A stretch of DNA of 64,000 bases, taken from the NCBI RefSeq assembly GCF_017349295.1, contig NZ_JAFMPK010000020.1:1-64000 (forward strand), given 5' to 3'. Source of the stretch: Myceligenerans salitolerans (GTDB taxonomy: Bacteria > Actinomycetota > Actinomycetes > Actinomycetales > Cellulomonadaceae). Of the stretch, positions 28,204 to 36,772 are shown in pieces. How positions within the stretch are numbered: the stretch's first letter is position 1; each line of letters begins with the position of its first letter. The position numbers and the translations under genes are program-made. The notes beneath the pieces were generated by a model, which saw only the letters and a program-made list of their open reading frames with translations, was not told the origin of the DNA and did not search any database.

Positions 28204-28728
28204 ATGAGCGACACGCCCGCCGAACCTGCCGCCGCCGCGCCGGAGCCGGTCCCGCCCCCACGCGGGCAGCGTCCGGTCGCCGTGACCCTGTGGAAGACGG
28301 CCCAGCCGCTCATCCGCGGGTTCGACGCGATGCTGCTGGAGCACGGCACCTCGTGGCAGGTGTGGCACATCCTGCTCGCGCTCGGCACGAGCCCGCCCCG
28401 CACCCAGCGGGAACTGGCCGGCGCGGTCGGCATCCGCGAGGCGACGCTCACCCACCACCTGCGCGCCATGGAGGACAACGGGCTGATCACCCGAACCCGC
28501 GTGCCCGACAACCGGCGGGTGCAGCACGTCGAGGTCACCGACGCCGGCGCCCGCCTCTTCTCGCGGCTCCGCGACGCGGCGGTCGACTTCGACCGCCGGC
28601 TCCGCGCGGTCATCGGCACCGAGGACGACGTCGCCCGGTTCCTGGACGTGCTGGCGCGCCTGGCCGCGGCCGCACCGGAGGGCGCTCGCGACATCCTGCC
28701 CGAGGACTGGCCCCAGGAGCCGGGCTAA
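28204..28728 (+). CDS. MarR-family transcriptional regulator
   Basis: A 174-aa winged-helix regulator. After a 20-residue Pro/Ala-rich tail, the dimerisation helix (WKTAQPLIRGFDAMLLEHG) leads to the DNA-binding domain: RTQRELAGAVGIREATLTHH, then AMEDNGLITRTRVPDNRRVQH with the basic wing, then VTDAGARLFSRL. MarR dimers usually repress a neighbouring gene and release DNA on binding a phenolic or other ligand, or on cysteine oxidation; no cysteine is visible here. The ATG directly follows a TAGGCT -10 with 6 bases between, so the transcript is probably leaderless. Divergent from the BBE oxidoreductase. Confidence 0.9.
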   Translation: MSDTPAEPAAAAPEPVPPPRGQRPVAVTLWKTAQPLIRGFDAMLLEHGTSWQVWHILLALGTSPPRTQRELAGAVGIREATLTHHLRAMEDNGLITRTRVPDNRRVQHVEVTDAGARLFSRLRDAAVDFDRRLRAVIGTEDDVARFLDVLARLAAAAPEGARDILPEDWPQEPG

Positions 28729-28808
28729 ACGGTTCAGCGCCTACCGCGCCCGCACCCCGCCGTCGGACTCTGGGGCGACAACTCGTACCGACGAAGGAGT
28801 GGAGACGA

Positions 28809-29894
28809 GTGACGGCGACAACGAAGAAAGTCACGCGGGTGCGCGCGGTGGTCATGGCCGCGGCGCTCGCACTTCTCGGGGCGCTGCTGGTGGTGGTGGC
28901 CGATCCGGCGCCGCCCACGGCGGGCGCGCACGGCACCCCCTTGTTCCCCGAGTCACGGACGTATGCCTGCTATCGCGACGGCATCGACAACGGCGAGGGC
29001 GGTGGCCTGAACCCGCAGAACCCGAAGTGCGCCGCGGCGCTGCAGCAGCACGGCAACTACGCGTTCTACAACTGGTTCGGCAATCTCATCTCCGACGCCG
29101 GCGACCGGCACCGCGAGATCATTCCGGACGGCAACCTCTGCGGCCCCGGCCCCGACTTCGCGGGCATGCGCCCCGGCGGCACGGACTGGCCGACGACGCA
29201 GGTGGCCGCCGGCCAGAACGTCACGTTCCGCTACTCGGCGTGGGCGGCCCATCCCGGGAAGTTCATGCAGTACGTCACCCGGGACGGCTGGGACCCGAGC
29301 CAGCCGCTGACGTGGTCCGACCTGGAGCCGGAGCCCTTCGACGTCGCGTACGACCCGCCGACCCAGAGCGGTCCGGAGGGCGCCGAGTACTACTGGAACG
29401 CGACCCTGCCCAACAAGCAGGGGCGTCACATCATCTACTCGATCTGGGAGCGCTCGGACAGCCCGGAGGCGTTCTACAGCTGCTCCGACGTCGTCTTCGG
29501 CGAGGGCGACGGCGAGCCGGAGCCCACACCCACGCCCACCCCCGACCCGACGCCCACGCCGACCCCCGACCCCACCCAGGAGCCGGGAGGCTGCGAGGTC
29601 AGCATCACGTCGGTGAACTCCTGGGACGGCGGCTATCAGGGTGCCGGCGAGGTGACGACGGACACCGCCGTGTCCTCGTGGGACCTCGAGGTCACCTTCC
29701 CGGGCGGGGACACCGTCACCCAGTCGTGGAACAGCACGTACGCGCAGACGGGCGCCACGGTGACGTTCTCGAACACCGGGTGGAACGGTTCCGTCCCGGC
29801 CGGCGGCAGCGCGACGTTCGGGTACCTGGCGAACGGCGGGCCCTCGACGCCGTCGTCCGCCACTCTCAACGGGGCGGCCTGCTCGATCGGCTGA
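28809..29894 (+). CDS. Secreted lytic polysaccharide monooxygenase AA10 with CBM2
   Basis: A 361-aa copper enzyme that cleaves cellulose or chitin oxidatively. The signal peptide ends at TAGA before His41, which becomes residue 1 and half of the copper histidine brace. The second brace histidine is His148 in WAAHPGKF. Cysteines in TYACYRDGID and YSCSDVVF match AA10 disulfides. A Pro/Thr linker (about 238-260) joins a CBM2 module with terminal cysteines (CEVSITSVNSWDGG to LNGAACSIG). This build is typical of cellulose-active enzymes of Cellulomonas-like bacteria; C1 or C4 specificity is not decidable by eye. GTG 28809 follows AAGGAGTGGAG. A 17-bp terminator hairpin follows. Confidence 0.93.
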   Translation: MTATTKKVTRVRAVVMAAALALLGALLVVVADPAPPTAGAHGTPLFPESRTYACYRDGIDNGEGGGLNPQNPKCAAALQQHGNYAFYNWFGNLISDAGDRHREIIPDGNLCGPGPDFAGMRPGGTDWPTTQVAAGQNVTFRYSAWAAHPGKFMQYVTRDGWDPSQPLTWSDLEPEPFDVAYDPPTQSGPEGAEYYWNATLPNKQGRHIIYSIWERSDSPEAFYSCSDVVFGEGDGEPEPTPTPTPDPTPTPTPDPTQEPGGCEVSITSVNSWDGGYQGAGEVTTDTAVSSWDLEVTFPGGDTVTQSWNSTYAQTGATVTFSNTGWNGSVPAGGSATFGYLANGGPSTPSSATLNGAACSIG

Positions 29895-29923
29895 CGCACC
29901 GAACGATCGGCTGACGCACCGAG
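29884..29923. repeat. 20-bp tandem duplication across the LPMO stop codon
   Basis: CGATCGGCTGACGCACCGA occurs twice with a 20-base period (29884-29903, 29904-29923). The first copy contains the last codons and the TGA of the LPMO gene, so the duplication adds a second, unused stop. Confidence 0.8.
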
Positions 29924-29934
29924 CCCTCCGACGA

Positions 29935-29973
29935 CGCCGGGGCGGCGGGCCACACCGGCCCGCCGCCCCGGCG
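29935..29973 (+). terminator. Terminator of the LPMO gene
   Basis: A perfect 17-bp GC stem (29935-29951 with 29957-29973) with a 5-base loop ACACC is followed by TTCTCG. It is one of the strongest hairpins in the window. Confidence 0.9.
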
Positions 29974-30010
29974 TTCTCGCGCTCGGTCACTCGCCCTCGT
30001 CCGGTGGCCC

Positions 30011-30071
30011 TTGCGGGACGGACGACGGGCGCGCTATCGTCTTGGTCATTCGCCCAAGTCGATCGCCCAAG
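30011..30071 (+). promoter_or_regulatory. TetR-gene promoter and operator repeats
   Basis: TTGCGG (30011-30016), an 18-base spacer and TATCGT (30035-30040) form a candidate promoter. Just downstream, TCGCCCAAG occurs twice (30050-30058, 30063-30071), and CTTGG at 30041-30045 makes an inverted repeat with the first copy. Such placement over the transcription start is usual for a TetR operator. AAGGAGGG follows as ribosome site. Confidence 0.6.
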
Positions 30072-30080
30072 GAGGGACCG

Positions 30081-30689
30081 GTGTCCTCGCCGACCAGTGC
30101 CGACCGGGGCCGGGCGGTTCGTGCCCGGCTCCTGACCGCCGCGCGCGAACTCATCGGCGAGATCGGCTGGAGCGCGGTCAGCACCCGGAACCTCGCCCAG
30201 CGGGCCGGAGTACGGGCGGGCCTGGTGCACTACCACTTCGAGTCCCTGCCTGCCCTCCTGCGCCAGGCCACGATCGAGGGCATGCGCACCACGCTCGACG
30301 AGTCCGCCGCCTGGCTGTCCCGTGCGGACGATCCCGCCGACGGCATCGAGGGGCTCCTCACCGGTCTCGACCGGTACGCGGCGGACGACCCCGAGTCCCT
30401 CCTCTTCGTCGAGGCCTACCTCGCCGCGACCCGCGACCCGGTGCTGCACTCGCAGATGGCCGAGCTCATGCTCGCCTTCCGCCGGGACGTCGCCGCCGTG
30501 CTGGACCGCGCGGGCCATCCCGCGGCGGAGCCGACCGCCGCCGTCGTCCTCGCGGCGCTGGACGGCTTCATGCTGCACAAGGGCCTCGACCCCGGCCTCT
30601 CGGCGGGAACGATCGCGCCCGTCCTGCGGCAGCTCGCCGCGGGCACCGGCCGCCCCGGCGCGGCCACGACGGAAGGAGAGCAAGGATGA
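30081..30689 (+). CDS. TetR-family transcriptional regulator
   Basis: A 202-aa repressor. The N-terminal TetR helix-turn-helix is clear: RARLLTAARELIGEIGWSAV, STRNLAQRAGVRAGLVHYHF, then ESLPALLRQATIEGM. The C-terminal ligand domain is helical, with EAYLAATRDPVLHSQMAELM. GTG 30081 follows AAGGAGGG by 5 bases. It overlaps the monooxygenase gene by 4 bases (ATGA), so regulator and enzyme are made from one mRNA and probably controlled by the TetR protein through the repeats at 30050-30071. Confidence 0.92.
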   Translation: MSSPTSADRGRAVRARLLTAARELIGEIGWSAVSTRNLAQRAGVRAGLVHYHFESLPALLRQATIEGMRTTLDESAAWLSRADDPADGIEGLLTGLDRYAADDPESLLFVEAYLAATRDPVLHSQMAELMLAFRRDVAAVLDRAGHPAAEPTAAVVLAALDGFMLHKGLDPGLSAGTIAPVLRQLAAGTGRPGAATTEGEQG

Positions 30690-31852
30690 AGGCCATCGTG
30701 TGCGGGGCCGGCATCGCCGGCCTGTCCGCCGCCCACCGGCTGCACCACCACGGGTGGCAGGTCGTCGTGGTCGACTCGGCGCCGGGGCCCCGCGAGCAGG
30801 GCTACATGATCGACTTCTTCGGGCCGGGCTTCCAGGCACTCGGCGCGATGGGGCTCCTCCCGCGGCTGCGCGAGGCGGCCAGCCCCGTCGACGAGTTCCG
30901 GTACATCGACTCCCGCGGCCGCACCACGGTCGGGCTGCACTACGACCGGTTCACCCAGGCGCTCGACGGGGAGATCGTGAGCATCATGCGCCCCGCCCTG
31001 GAACGCATGCTGCGCGAGACCCTGCCCGGCGCGGTCGAACTGCGCTACGGAACCACAATCGAAGGGATCGGCGACGAGACGGTCGACCTGTCCGACGGCA
31101 CGGTCGCGGCCGCGGACCTGGTGGTCGGGGCCGACGGCATCCACTCGGCCGTGAGGTCGCTCGTGTTCGGTCCCGGACGCGACGACGTACGCCCGCTCGG
31201 GATGCACACCGGCGCCTACGTCTTCCGGGACGCCGAGATGTACCAGGAGGTCCGCCGGCAGTTCGTGCTCACCGAGTCGCTCAACCGCCAGATGGGTTTC
31301 TACGGGGTCGGTGACGACCAGGTCGCCGTCTTCGCCGTGCACCGCACCCCCGACCTGGACCTCCCCGCCGACCCGCGTGAGGTCCTGCGGCACGAGTACG
31401 CCGGACTCGGGCGTCTGGCAGACCGCGCGCTGGCGCACTGCCCGCCGCCCGGCGAGATCTACTACGACCTCGTCGCGCAGATCGACACGCCTCGGTGGCA
31501 CTCCGGCCGGGTGGTGCTCGTCGGCGACGCCGCGCACGCGGTGTCCCTGGTGGCGGGCCAGGGCGCCTCGCTCGGCGTCGCGGGAGCATACGTGCTGGCC
31601 GAGCGCCTGCACCGGGCAGGCACCGTCGCCGACGGGCTGGCCGACTACGAGCGCCTCTGGCGCCCGATGGCCGGGGGCGTCCAGGCGAACGCCCGGGACC
31701 GGGCGGCGGACTGGTTCGTCCCGGCGACGACGGCGAAGCTCCTGCTGCGCCGCTGGGGATTCCGCGCGATGCGGCTGCCGGGCCTCGACAAGATCCTGGT
31801 GGGCCCGCTGTTCCCGAAGGAGCACCGCACCGTCGCGGACCTGGTCGCCTGA
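30686..31852 (+). CDS. FAD-dependent monooxygenase linked to TetR regulator
   Basis: A 388-aa flavin monooxygenase of the PHBH/TetX-like fold. It has GAGIAGLSAAHRLHHHG for FAD, VVGADGIHSAVR as second motif, and GDAAHAVSLVAGQGASLGVAGAY near the C-terminal half. The YMIDFFGPGFQALGAMGLLP substrate-side segment is typical of the group that oxidises polycyclic aromatics or antibiotics. Substrate is unknown. Its ATG overlaps the TetR stop by 4 bases. The coupled arrangement suggests induction by the substrate, which is inference. Confidence 0.85.
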   Translation: MKAIVCGAGIAGLSAAHRLHHHGWQVVVVDSAPGPREQGYMIDFFGPGFQALGAMGLLPRLREAASPVDEFRYIDSRGRTTVGLHYDRFTQALDGEIVSIMRPALERMLRETLPGAVELRYGTTIEGIGDETVDLSDGTVAAADLVVGADGIHSAVRSLVFGPGRDDVRPLGMHTGAYVFRDAEMYQEVRRQFVLTESLNRQMGFYGVGDDQVAVFAVHRTPDLDLPADPREVLRHEYAGLGRLADRALAHCPPPGEIYYDLVAQIDTPRWHSGRVVLVGDAAHAVSLVAGQGASLGVAGAYVLAERLHRAGTVADGLADYERLWRPMAGGVQANARDRAADWFVPATTAKLLLRRWGFRAMRLPGLDKILVGPLFPKEHRTVADLVA

Positions 31853-31886
31853 CCCGGCGGGGCCGCACCACCCCGGACCGGGAGCG

Positions 31887-32078
31887 TCACTTGGAGTTGC
31901 TGTACCAGCTCAGGCCGCCAGGGAGGTTGAGCGAGTGCTTCTTCGTGCGTGAGTTCCACGTCCAGAAGCCGAGCTTGATGCTCATCGAGGACAAGCCCTT
32001 CTGGGTGATGTTGAACTTCAGCGGCCCCAGCGACAGCCGCTTGCGGTACCGGAGGTTGCCTCCACCGAGCTTGACCAT
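31887..32078 (-). CDS. Small DUF4236-like protein
   Basis: A 63-aa basic protein: NLRYRKRLSLGPLKFNIT, QKGLSSMSIKLGFWTWN, and the end LPGGLSWYSNSK. The pattern R-x-RKR-x-SLGP, then K-G-LS, then PG-x-G/L-S-Y/W matches the DUF4236 family, short N-terminal domains of unknown function. Here the domain makes up the whole protein. The ATG at 32078 follows the purine run GAGAGGGAGAGA. The 5' leader holds a 10-bp hairpin flanked by ACTCTTTGC repeats. It is divergent from dnaG. Confidence 0.75.
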   Translation of the reverse strand: MVKLGGGNLRYRKRLSLGPLKFNITQKGLSSMSIKLGFWTWNSRTKKHSLNLPGGLSWYSNSK

Positions 32079-32092
32079 TCTCTCCCTCTCCA

Positions 32093-32142
32093 GCAAAGAG
32101 TCGCGGGCCGGGAGGCCCGCGACCGAACTCTGGGCAAAGAGT
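32093..32142 (-). promoter_or_regulatory. Leader hairpin flanked by direct repeats, DUF4236 gene
   Basis: On the minus strand ACTCTTTGC occurs at 32142-32134 and 32101-32093. Between them is a perfect 10-bp stem GTCGCGGGCC/GGCCCGCGAC with loop TCCC (32123-32100). The first repeat overlaps TACTCT, a possible -10. The second lies just before the ribosome site. An RNA switch, attenuator or operator is possible. Confidence 0.5.
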
Positions 32143-32206
32143 ATCGAACACGTGTAGTCCGACAAATCCAGGTTTGAAACGCGGCGCGACCGCCGTCGTG
32201 CCCGCA

Positions 32207-32212
32207 TAGACT
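32207..32212 (+). promoter_or_regulatory. -10 element, leaderless dnaG
   Basis: TAGACT is followed by 7 bases and then GTG 32220. No Shine-Dalgarno is present in those bases. TTGAAA at 32174-32179 lies too far upstream (27 bases) to be the -35. Confidence 0.65.
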
Positions 32213-32219
32213 CACCTGC

Positions 32220-34214
32220 GTGGCGGGGATCATCAGGCGCGAGGACGTGGACGAGGTCCGCGAGCGCGCGCGTATCGACGAGGTGGTCTCGGCCCACGTC
32301 ACGCTCAAGCCCGCGGGCGTGGGCTCGCTCAAGGGCCTGTGCCCGTTCCACGACGAGCGCTCCCCCAGCTTCAACGTGCGGCCCAGCGTCGGGAGGTACC
32401 ACTGCTTCGGGTGCGGCGAGGGCGGGGACGTCTTCACCTTCCTCATGAAGATGGACGGCATGGGCTTCGCCGAGGCCGTCGAGCACCTGGCCGCCAAGGT
32501 CGGCGTCCAGTTGCGCTACGAGGACGGCGGCCCGGCCCGGCCACGCGAGGAGCCCGGGAAGCGCCAGCGCCTGCTGGACGCGCACCGGGTCGCGCAGGAG
32601 TTCTACGCGGAGCAGCTGATGACGCCCGGCGCGGCCCCCGCACGGCGGCTCCTCGCGGAGCGCAGCTTCGAACGCGCCGACGCGGAGCACTTCGGTGTCG
32701 GGTTCGCACCCCAGGGGTGGGACAACCTGACACGCCACCTGCAGGGACGCGGCTACACACGGGACGAGCTCCTCGCCGCCGGCCTGGTGAGCCAGGGGCA
32801 GCGCGGTGTGTACGACCGCTTCCGCGGGCGCGTCGTCTGGCCCATCCGCGATGTCACCGGAGCGACGATCGGCTTCGGCGCCCGCAAGCTGTTCGACGAC
32901 GACAACGGACCCAAGTACCTCAACACCCCCGAGACCGCGCTCTACAAGAAGTCGCAGGTCCTGTACGGGATCGACCTGGCCAAGCGGGAGATCGCACAGC
33001 GCAAGCAGGTCGTCGTCGTCGAGGGGTACACGGACGTGATGGCGGCCCACCTGTCGGGGGTGACGACGGCGGTCGCGACGTGCGGCACCGCGTTCGGCGC
33101 GGAACACGCACGCGTCCTGCGGCGCCTCATGGGCGACACGGCCGCGGGTGGAGGCATGCAACTCCGGTCCGGCACCACGCTCGGCGGCAAGGTCGTCTTC
33201 ACCTTCGACGGCGACGAGGCCGGGCAGAAGGCCGCGATGCGCGCCTTCGGCGAGGACCAGCGCTTCTACGCGCAGACCTTCGTCGCCGTCGCCGACGACG
33301 GGATGGACCCCTGCGACCTGCGCGTGGCCAAGGGCCCCGAGGCGGTCAAGGCCCTGGTGGAGAAGCCCACGCCACTGTTCCAGTTCGTCATCGAGACCGA
33401 TCTGAAGGAGTTCGATCTCGACACGGCCGAGGGACGCGTCGGAGCGCTGCGCAAGGCCGCGCCCCGCGTCGCCGGGATGCGTGACACCGCCCTGCGGCCC
33501 GAGTACGCCCGCATGCTCGCGGGCTGGCTCGGCATGGACGAACGCACGGTCGCGCAGGAGGTGAAGCGGGCGGCGAACACGCCGTCGCAGCGTGCGACGA
33601 CGTCGGGCCGGCGCGGCGACCTGCCGTCCGGGCGCGGTCGGGCAGGCACCGCCCAGGACGGGCGCCCCGGAGGCGAGGGGGGGCCGGGCACGCCGGGTGG
33701 CGGGCCGGCGGCGGCCGTGCCGTCGGGCATCCCCGCGCCGGACCCGCGCGACCCCGTGGCGCGTGCCGAGCGGCTCGCTCTCGCCGTCGTGCTCCAGTAC
33801 CCGCAGCACGTGCCGGACGCGTTCGACGAGCTGGGGTCCGACGCCTTCCTGACCCCCGCCTGGCGTACGGTCCACGAGTCGGTCGTCGCGGCGGGTGGCG
33901 CGGTGACCGGTAAGGCGGTCGGCCCGGCGGCATGGGTCGACGAGGTCCTGGACCGCGCCCCGGAGACGGTCGCCCCGATCGTCACGGAGCTGGCCGTCGT
34001 GGACCTTCCCGAGGACCGCGAGGCCGCCGTCCCGGGCTTCGTCGAGGGCGTGATCCGCAGGCTGGTCGACATGGGGCTCAACCGCCGCATCGCCCACGCC
34101 CGCAGCCGCCTGCAGCGCCTCGACCCGGCCGCCGACTTCGAGGCGTACCAGGCGGCCTTCGCCGAACTCACGAAGATCGAGGGCGAACGCCGCGCCCTCC
34201 GCGAGACGGCTTAG
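32220..34214 (+). CDS. dnaG: DNA primase
   Basis: A 664-aa enzyme that makes RNA primers for DNA replication with the replicative helicase. The CHC2 zinc ribbon (Cys41, His44, Cys62, Cys65; CPFHDERSPSF and HCFGCGEGGDVF) is intact. The DnaG core follows (GFAPQGWDNLTRHLQG, IGFGARKLFDDDNGPKYLN). The Toprim domain has Glu in VVVEGYTDVMAAH and DGDEAGQKA. A Gly/Arg/Pro-rich linker (about 455-500) leads to the helicase-binding C-terminal domain. GTG 32220 is the start, directly after TAGACT plus 7 bases, so the mRNA is probably leaderless. It converges on malG. Confidence 0.97.
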   Translation: MAGIIRREDVDEVRERARIDEVVSAHVTLKPAGVGSLKGLCPFHDERSPSFNVRPSVGRYHCFGCGEGGDVFTFLMKMDGMGFAEAVEHLAAKVGVQLRYEDGGPARPREEPGKRQRLLDAHRVAQEFYAEQLMTPGAAPARRLLAERSFERADAEHFGVGFAPQGWDNLTRHLQGRGYTRDELLAAGLVSQGQRGVYDRFRGRVVWPIRDVTGATIGFGARKLFDDDNGPKYLNTPETALYKKSQVLYGIDLAKREIAQRKQVVVVEGYTDVMAAHLSGVTTAVATCGTAFGAEHARVLRRLMGDTAAGGGMQLRSGTTLGGKVVFTFDGDEAGQKAAMRAFGEDQRFYAQTFVAVADDGMDPCDLRVAKGPEAVKALVEKPTPLFQFVIETDLKEFDLDTAEGRVGALRKAAPRVAGMRDTALRPEYARMLAGWLGMDERTVAQEVKRAANTPSQRATTSGRRGDLPSGRGRAGTAQDGRPGGEGGPGTPGGGPAAAVPSGIPAPDPRDPVARAERLALAVVLQYPQHVPDAFDELGSDAFLTPAWRTVHESVVAAGGAVTGKAVGPAAWVDEVLDRAPETVAPIVTELAVVDLPEDREAAVPGFVEGVIRRLVDMGLNRRIAHARSRLQRLDPAADFEAYQAAFAELTKIEGERRALRETA

Positions 34215-34262
34215 ACCTCCGGCCGGGCGAGCTGCACCTGGTCGCCGCCGCCCCCGAGAGCC

Positions 34263-35189
34263 TCAGCCCTTGACCGAGCCCGCCGTGAGCCCGCCCACGA
34301 TGTACTTCTGAAGGAGCAGGAACAGCACCACCACGGGAACCGCCGCCAGCACCGCACCCGCCGAGAACAACCCCCAGGGAGCGTTGCGCTCGTCCGACGC
34401 CCACTGGTAGAGGCCGACGGCGAGCGTCAGCCGGTCCGGGCTCTGCAGCACCGTCTTCGCGATGATGAACTCGCCGAACGTCCCGATGAAGCTGAGCAGT
34501 CCCACCACGGCGAGGATCGGGGACACGAGCCGCAGGATGATGGTCCAGAAGATCTGGGCATGGCCCGCCCCGTCGATCTTCGCGGCCTCGTCGATCTCAC
34601 GCGGCACGGTGTTGAAGAACCCGTACATGAGGAACGTGTTGACCCCCAGCGCGCCGCCCAGGTACACCGCGATGAGAGCGAGCGTCGAGTTGGTGCCCAG
34701 CACGGGGATCACGTCTCCGATGGTGAGGAGCACCAGGAAGATCGCCACGACCGCCAGCATCTGCGGAAACATCTGCACGAGCAGCAGGGTGGTCAGGGCC
34801 GCACGGCGCCCCGAGAAGCGGAAGCGGCTGAACGCGTACGCCGCGGCACCGCCCATCAGCACCGTCCCGATCGCCGTCGTCGTGGCGATGACGAACGAGT
34901 TGACGAACCAGCGCCAGTAGCGCGACTCGAACAGCTCCGCGTAGTTGTTCAGGCCCACCTCGCTGAACAGGCGGTTCGACCCGGTGAACGTCCCCGACGG
35001 GTTGAGCGAGGCCGAGATCACGTACAGCAGCGGGACCACGCAGATCACGACCATCACGATCCCGACCACGTGCCGCCAGCCCACCTCGGTCCACCAGCGC
35101 ACGCCACGCGGGCCGGCGTCGCGCCGGATCCTGTACCGGTCCGGACGGGGCACGGACTCGCGGGGCGCGGTCTTGGTCACGGCACTCAC
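34263..35189 (-). CDS. malG: Carbohydrate ABC transporter permease, MalG type
   Basis: A 308-aa inner-membrane permease with six predicted segments (for example VVGIVMVVICVVPLLYVISAS and NTFLMYGFF). The cytoplasmic EAA loop (IDEAAKIDGAGHAQIFW) contacts the ATPase. The C-terminus ends in LQKYIVGGLTAGSVKG, a MalG signature. The GTG start overlaps the malF stop by 4 bases (GTGA). With MalE and MalF it should import maltose or malto-oligosaccharides. No ATPase gene is in the operon, so a shared MsiK/MalK-type ATPase elsewhere is expected. Confidence 0.93.
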   Translation of the reverse strand: MSAVTKTAPRESVPRPDRYRIRRDAGPRGVRWWTEVGWRHVVGIVMVVICVVPLLYVISASLNPSGTFTGSNRLFSEVGLNNYAELFESRYWRWFVNSFVIATTTAIGTVLMGGAAAYAFSRFRFSGRRAALTTLLLVQMFPQMLAVVAIFLVLLTIGDVIPVLGTNSTLALIAVYLGGALGVNTFLMYGFFNTVPREIDEAAKIDGAGHAQIFWTIILRLVSPILAVVGLLSFIGTFGEFIIAKTVLQSPDRLTLAVGLYQWASDERNAPWGLFSAGAVLAAVPVVVLFLLLQKYIVGGLTAGSVKG

Positions 35190-36772
35190 AGTTCCTCCAG
35201 GGTCCGGGTGCGGCGGAAGCCGAGCCAGGAGATGAGGCCGACGATCACGAAGATCAGCAGCGACACCGCGCTGGCGAGTCCGTACTGCTTGACGCCCGAG
35301 TCGAACGCCACGGAGTACACCATCGAGATGAGGATGTCCGTGTGCCCCACGAGCACCGGCGCGCCCTCGAAGTGCGGCCCGCCGCCGGTCAGCATGTAGA
35401 TCAGCGCGAAGTTGTTGAAGTTGAACGCGAACGCCGAGATGAGCAGCGGTGCCGTGGACACCATGAGCAGCGGCAGCACGATCGAGCGGATGGCCCGCCA
35501 CCGGCTCGCGCCGTCCACCCGCGCGGACTCGAGCACGTCACCCGGGATCGACTGCAACGCGCCGGTCGTGACGAGGAACATGTACGGGAACCCCAGCCAC
35601 AGGTTCACCGCCAGCACCGAGAACTTGGCGAGCCACGGATCCGTGAGCCACGGGATCTCCGCCCCGCCGAGCAGGACCTCGTTGATCCAGCCGAACTTCT
35701 CGTTGAGCATGCCCCGCCACACGAGGGTCGCGAGGAAGGCGGGAAAGGCGTACGGCAGGATCAGCAGCGACCGGTAGACCTTGCGGCCCCTGACCCGCGG
35801 ATCGTTGAACACCATCGCGAGGAAAAGCCCCAGCGCGAAGGTGGTGACCACCGACAGGCCGGCGAACACGAAGGTCCACACCAGCACCTGGAAGAACGGT
35901 CCGGCCAGGCGGTCCTCGGTGAAGATGGCGGTGAAGTTCTCGAAGCCCACACCGACCCGCCAGCCCGGGGTGAGCTCCTCCCCGTCCGCCGACACGAAGG
36001 AGCCGTGGTCGTTCGGCGTATAGGTCACGCCCGTGGTGGTGTTCGTGAAGGTGTCGGTGGCGGCGTCGTACACGAGCACCGGCGCGGCGACGAACCCGAG
36101 CGCGCCGTCCTGGGTGCGCAGACCGCCGGCGGCCGGGTCGCCGGAGAACGGGACGCGCAGGTCGGTGATCTCGGCCGAACGCGAGACGAGCTCGGCGAAC
36201 TCGAGTGCGGTCCAGCCGTCGACGGCGGTGACGCGAGCGCCGTCGTCGGACCCGGCGGCGGGCTCCAGCGGCGTCTCGGCGTCGCCGACGACGATCTCAC
36301 CGTCGCGCAGGATCGCGAACCCGAGCTCGCCGTCGCGTTCCACCACCGTGAGCGGGAACGTCTCCGAGCCCTCCACGCGCCGCTCGTTCTGCATCGAGAT
36401 AGCAGCGATCGCGTCCACCTTCGTGGAGTTGTGGCCGTCGCCGTAGTTGGTGAACGCCACGTACGCCGTGTACAGCATGACGAACAGCTGGAACGCCAGC
36501 AGCAGCACCAGGCCGGGATACAGGTACTTCGCCGGGAGCATGCGGCGGGAGAAGTACACCCAGTCCGCGGCGGCCACGGCGAGCGCCAGGAACGCCGCCA
36601 CGCCCCACGAACCCACCATGACGGCGGTCCAGACCCCGTACAGGCCCAGGGCGTTCACCGCCGCCATGAGCACGATCTTCACGTACCAGCCGGGCCCCGT
36701 GCGGCGGGCGTGGGAGTCGCTCCCTCGTGTGCCGCCCCTCCCGGCCGGGCCTCCGAGCGAAACCTCGGTCAT
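35186..36772 (-). CDS. malF: Maltose-type ABC transporter permease, MalF type
   Basis: A 528-aa permease. Three membrane segments (about 33-53, 57-74, 85-108) precede a large extracytoplasmic insert of about 175 residues (110-285). The insert matches the P2 domain that in MalF contacts the binding protein. The transport core follows, with the EAA loop at about 413-432 (LESARVDGASRWRAIRSIVLP). The length and insert support maltose/maltodextrin specificity rather than a generic sugar permease. The ATG at 36772 lies 271 bases after the malE stop, across a tandem repeat. malG overlaps its 3' end. Confidence 0.93.
   Translation of the reverse strand: MTEVSLGGPAGRGGTRGSDSHARRTGPGWYVKIVLMAAVNALGLYGVWTAVMVGSWGVAAFLALAVAAADWVYFSRRMLPAKYLYPGLVLLLAFQLFVMLYTAYVAFTNYGDGHNSTKVDAIAAISMQNERRVEGSETFPLTVVERDGELGFAILRDGEIVVGDAETPLEPAAGSDDGARVTAVDGWTALEFAELVSRSAEITDLRVPFSGDPAAGGLRTQDGALGFVAAPVLVYDAATDTFTNTTTGVTYTPNDHGSFVSADGEELTPGWRVGVGFENFTAIFTEDRLAGPFFQVLVWTFVFAGLSVVTTFALGLFLAMVFNDPRVRGRKVYRSLLILPYAFPAFLATLVWRGMLNEKFGWINEVLLGGAEIPWLTDPWLAKFSVLAVNLWLGFPYMFLVTTGALQSIPGDVLESARVDGASRWRAIRSIVLPLLMVSTAPLLISAFAFNFNNFALIYMLTGGGPHFEGAPVLVGHTDILISMVYSVAFDSGVKQYGLASAVSLLIFVIVGLISWLGFRRTRTLEEL

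Noticed and set aside
20131-31852. Single natural-product gene cluster spanning the two FAD monooxygenases and the BBE oxidase
   Set aside because: The genes are on different strands, separated by housekeeping dgt, a phosphoesterase and an LPMO, with no polyketide, peptide or terpene synthase.
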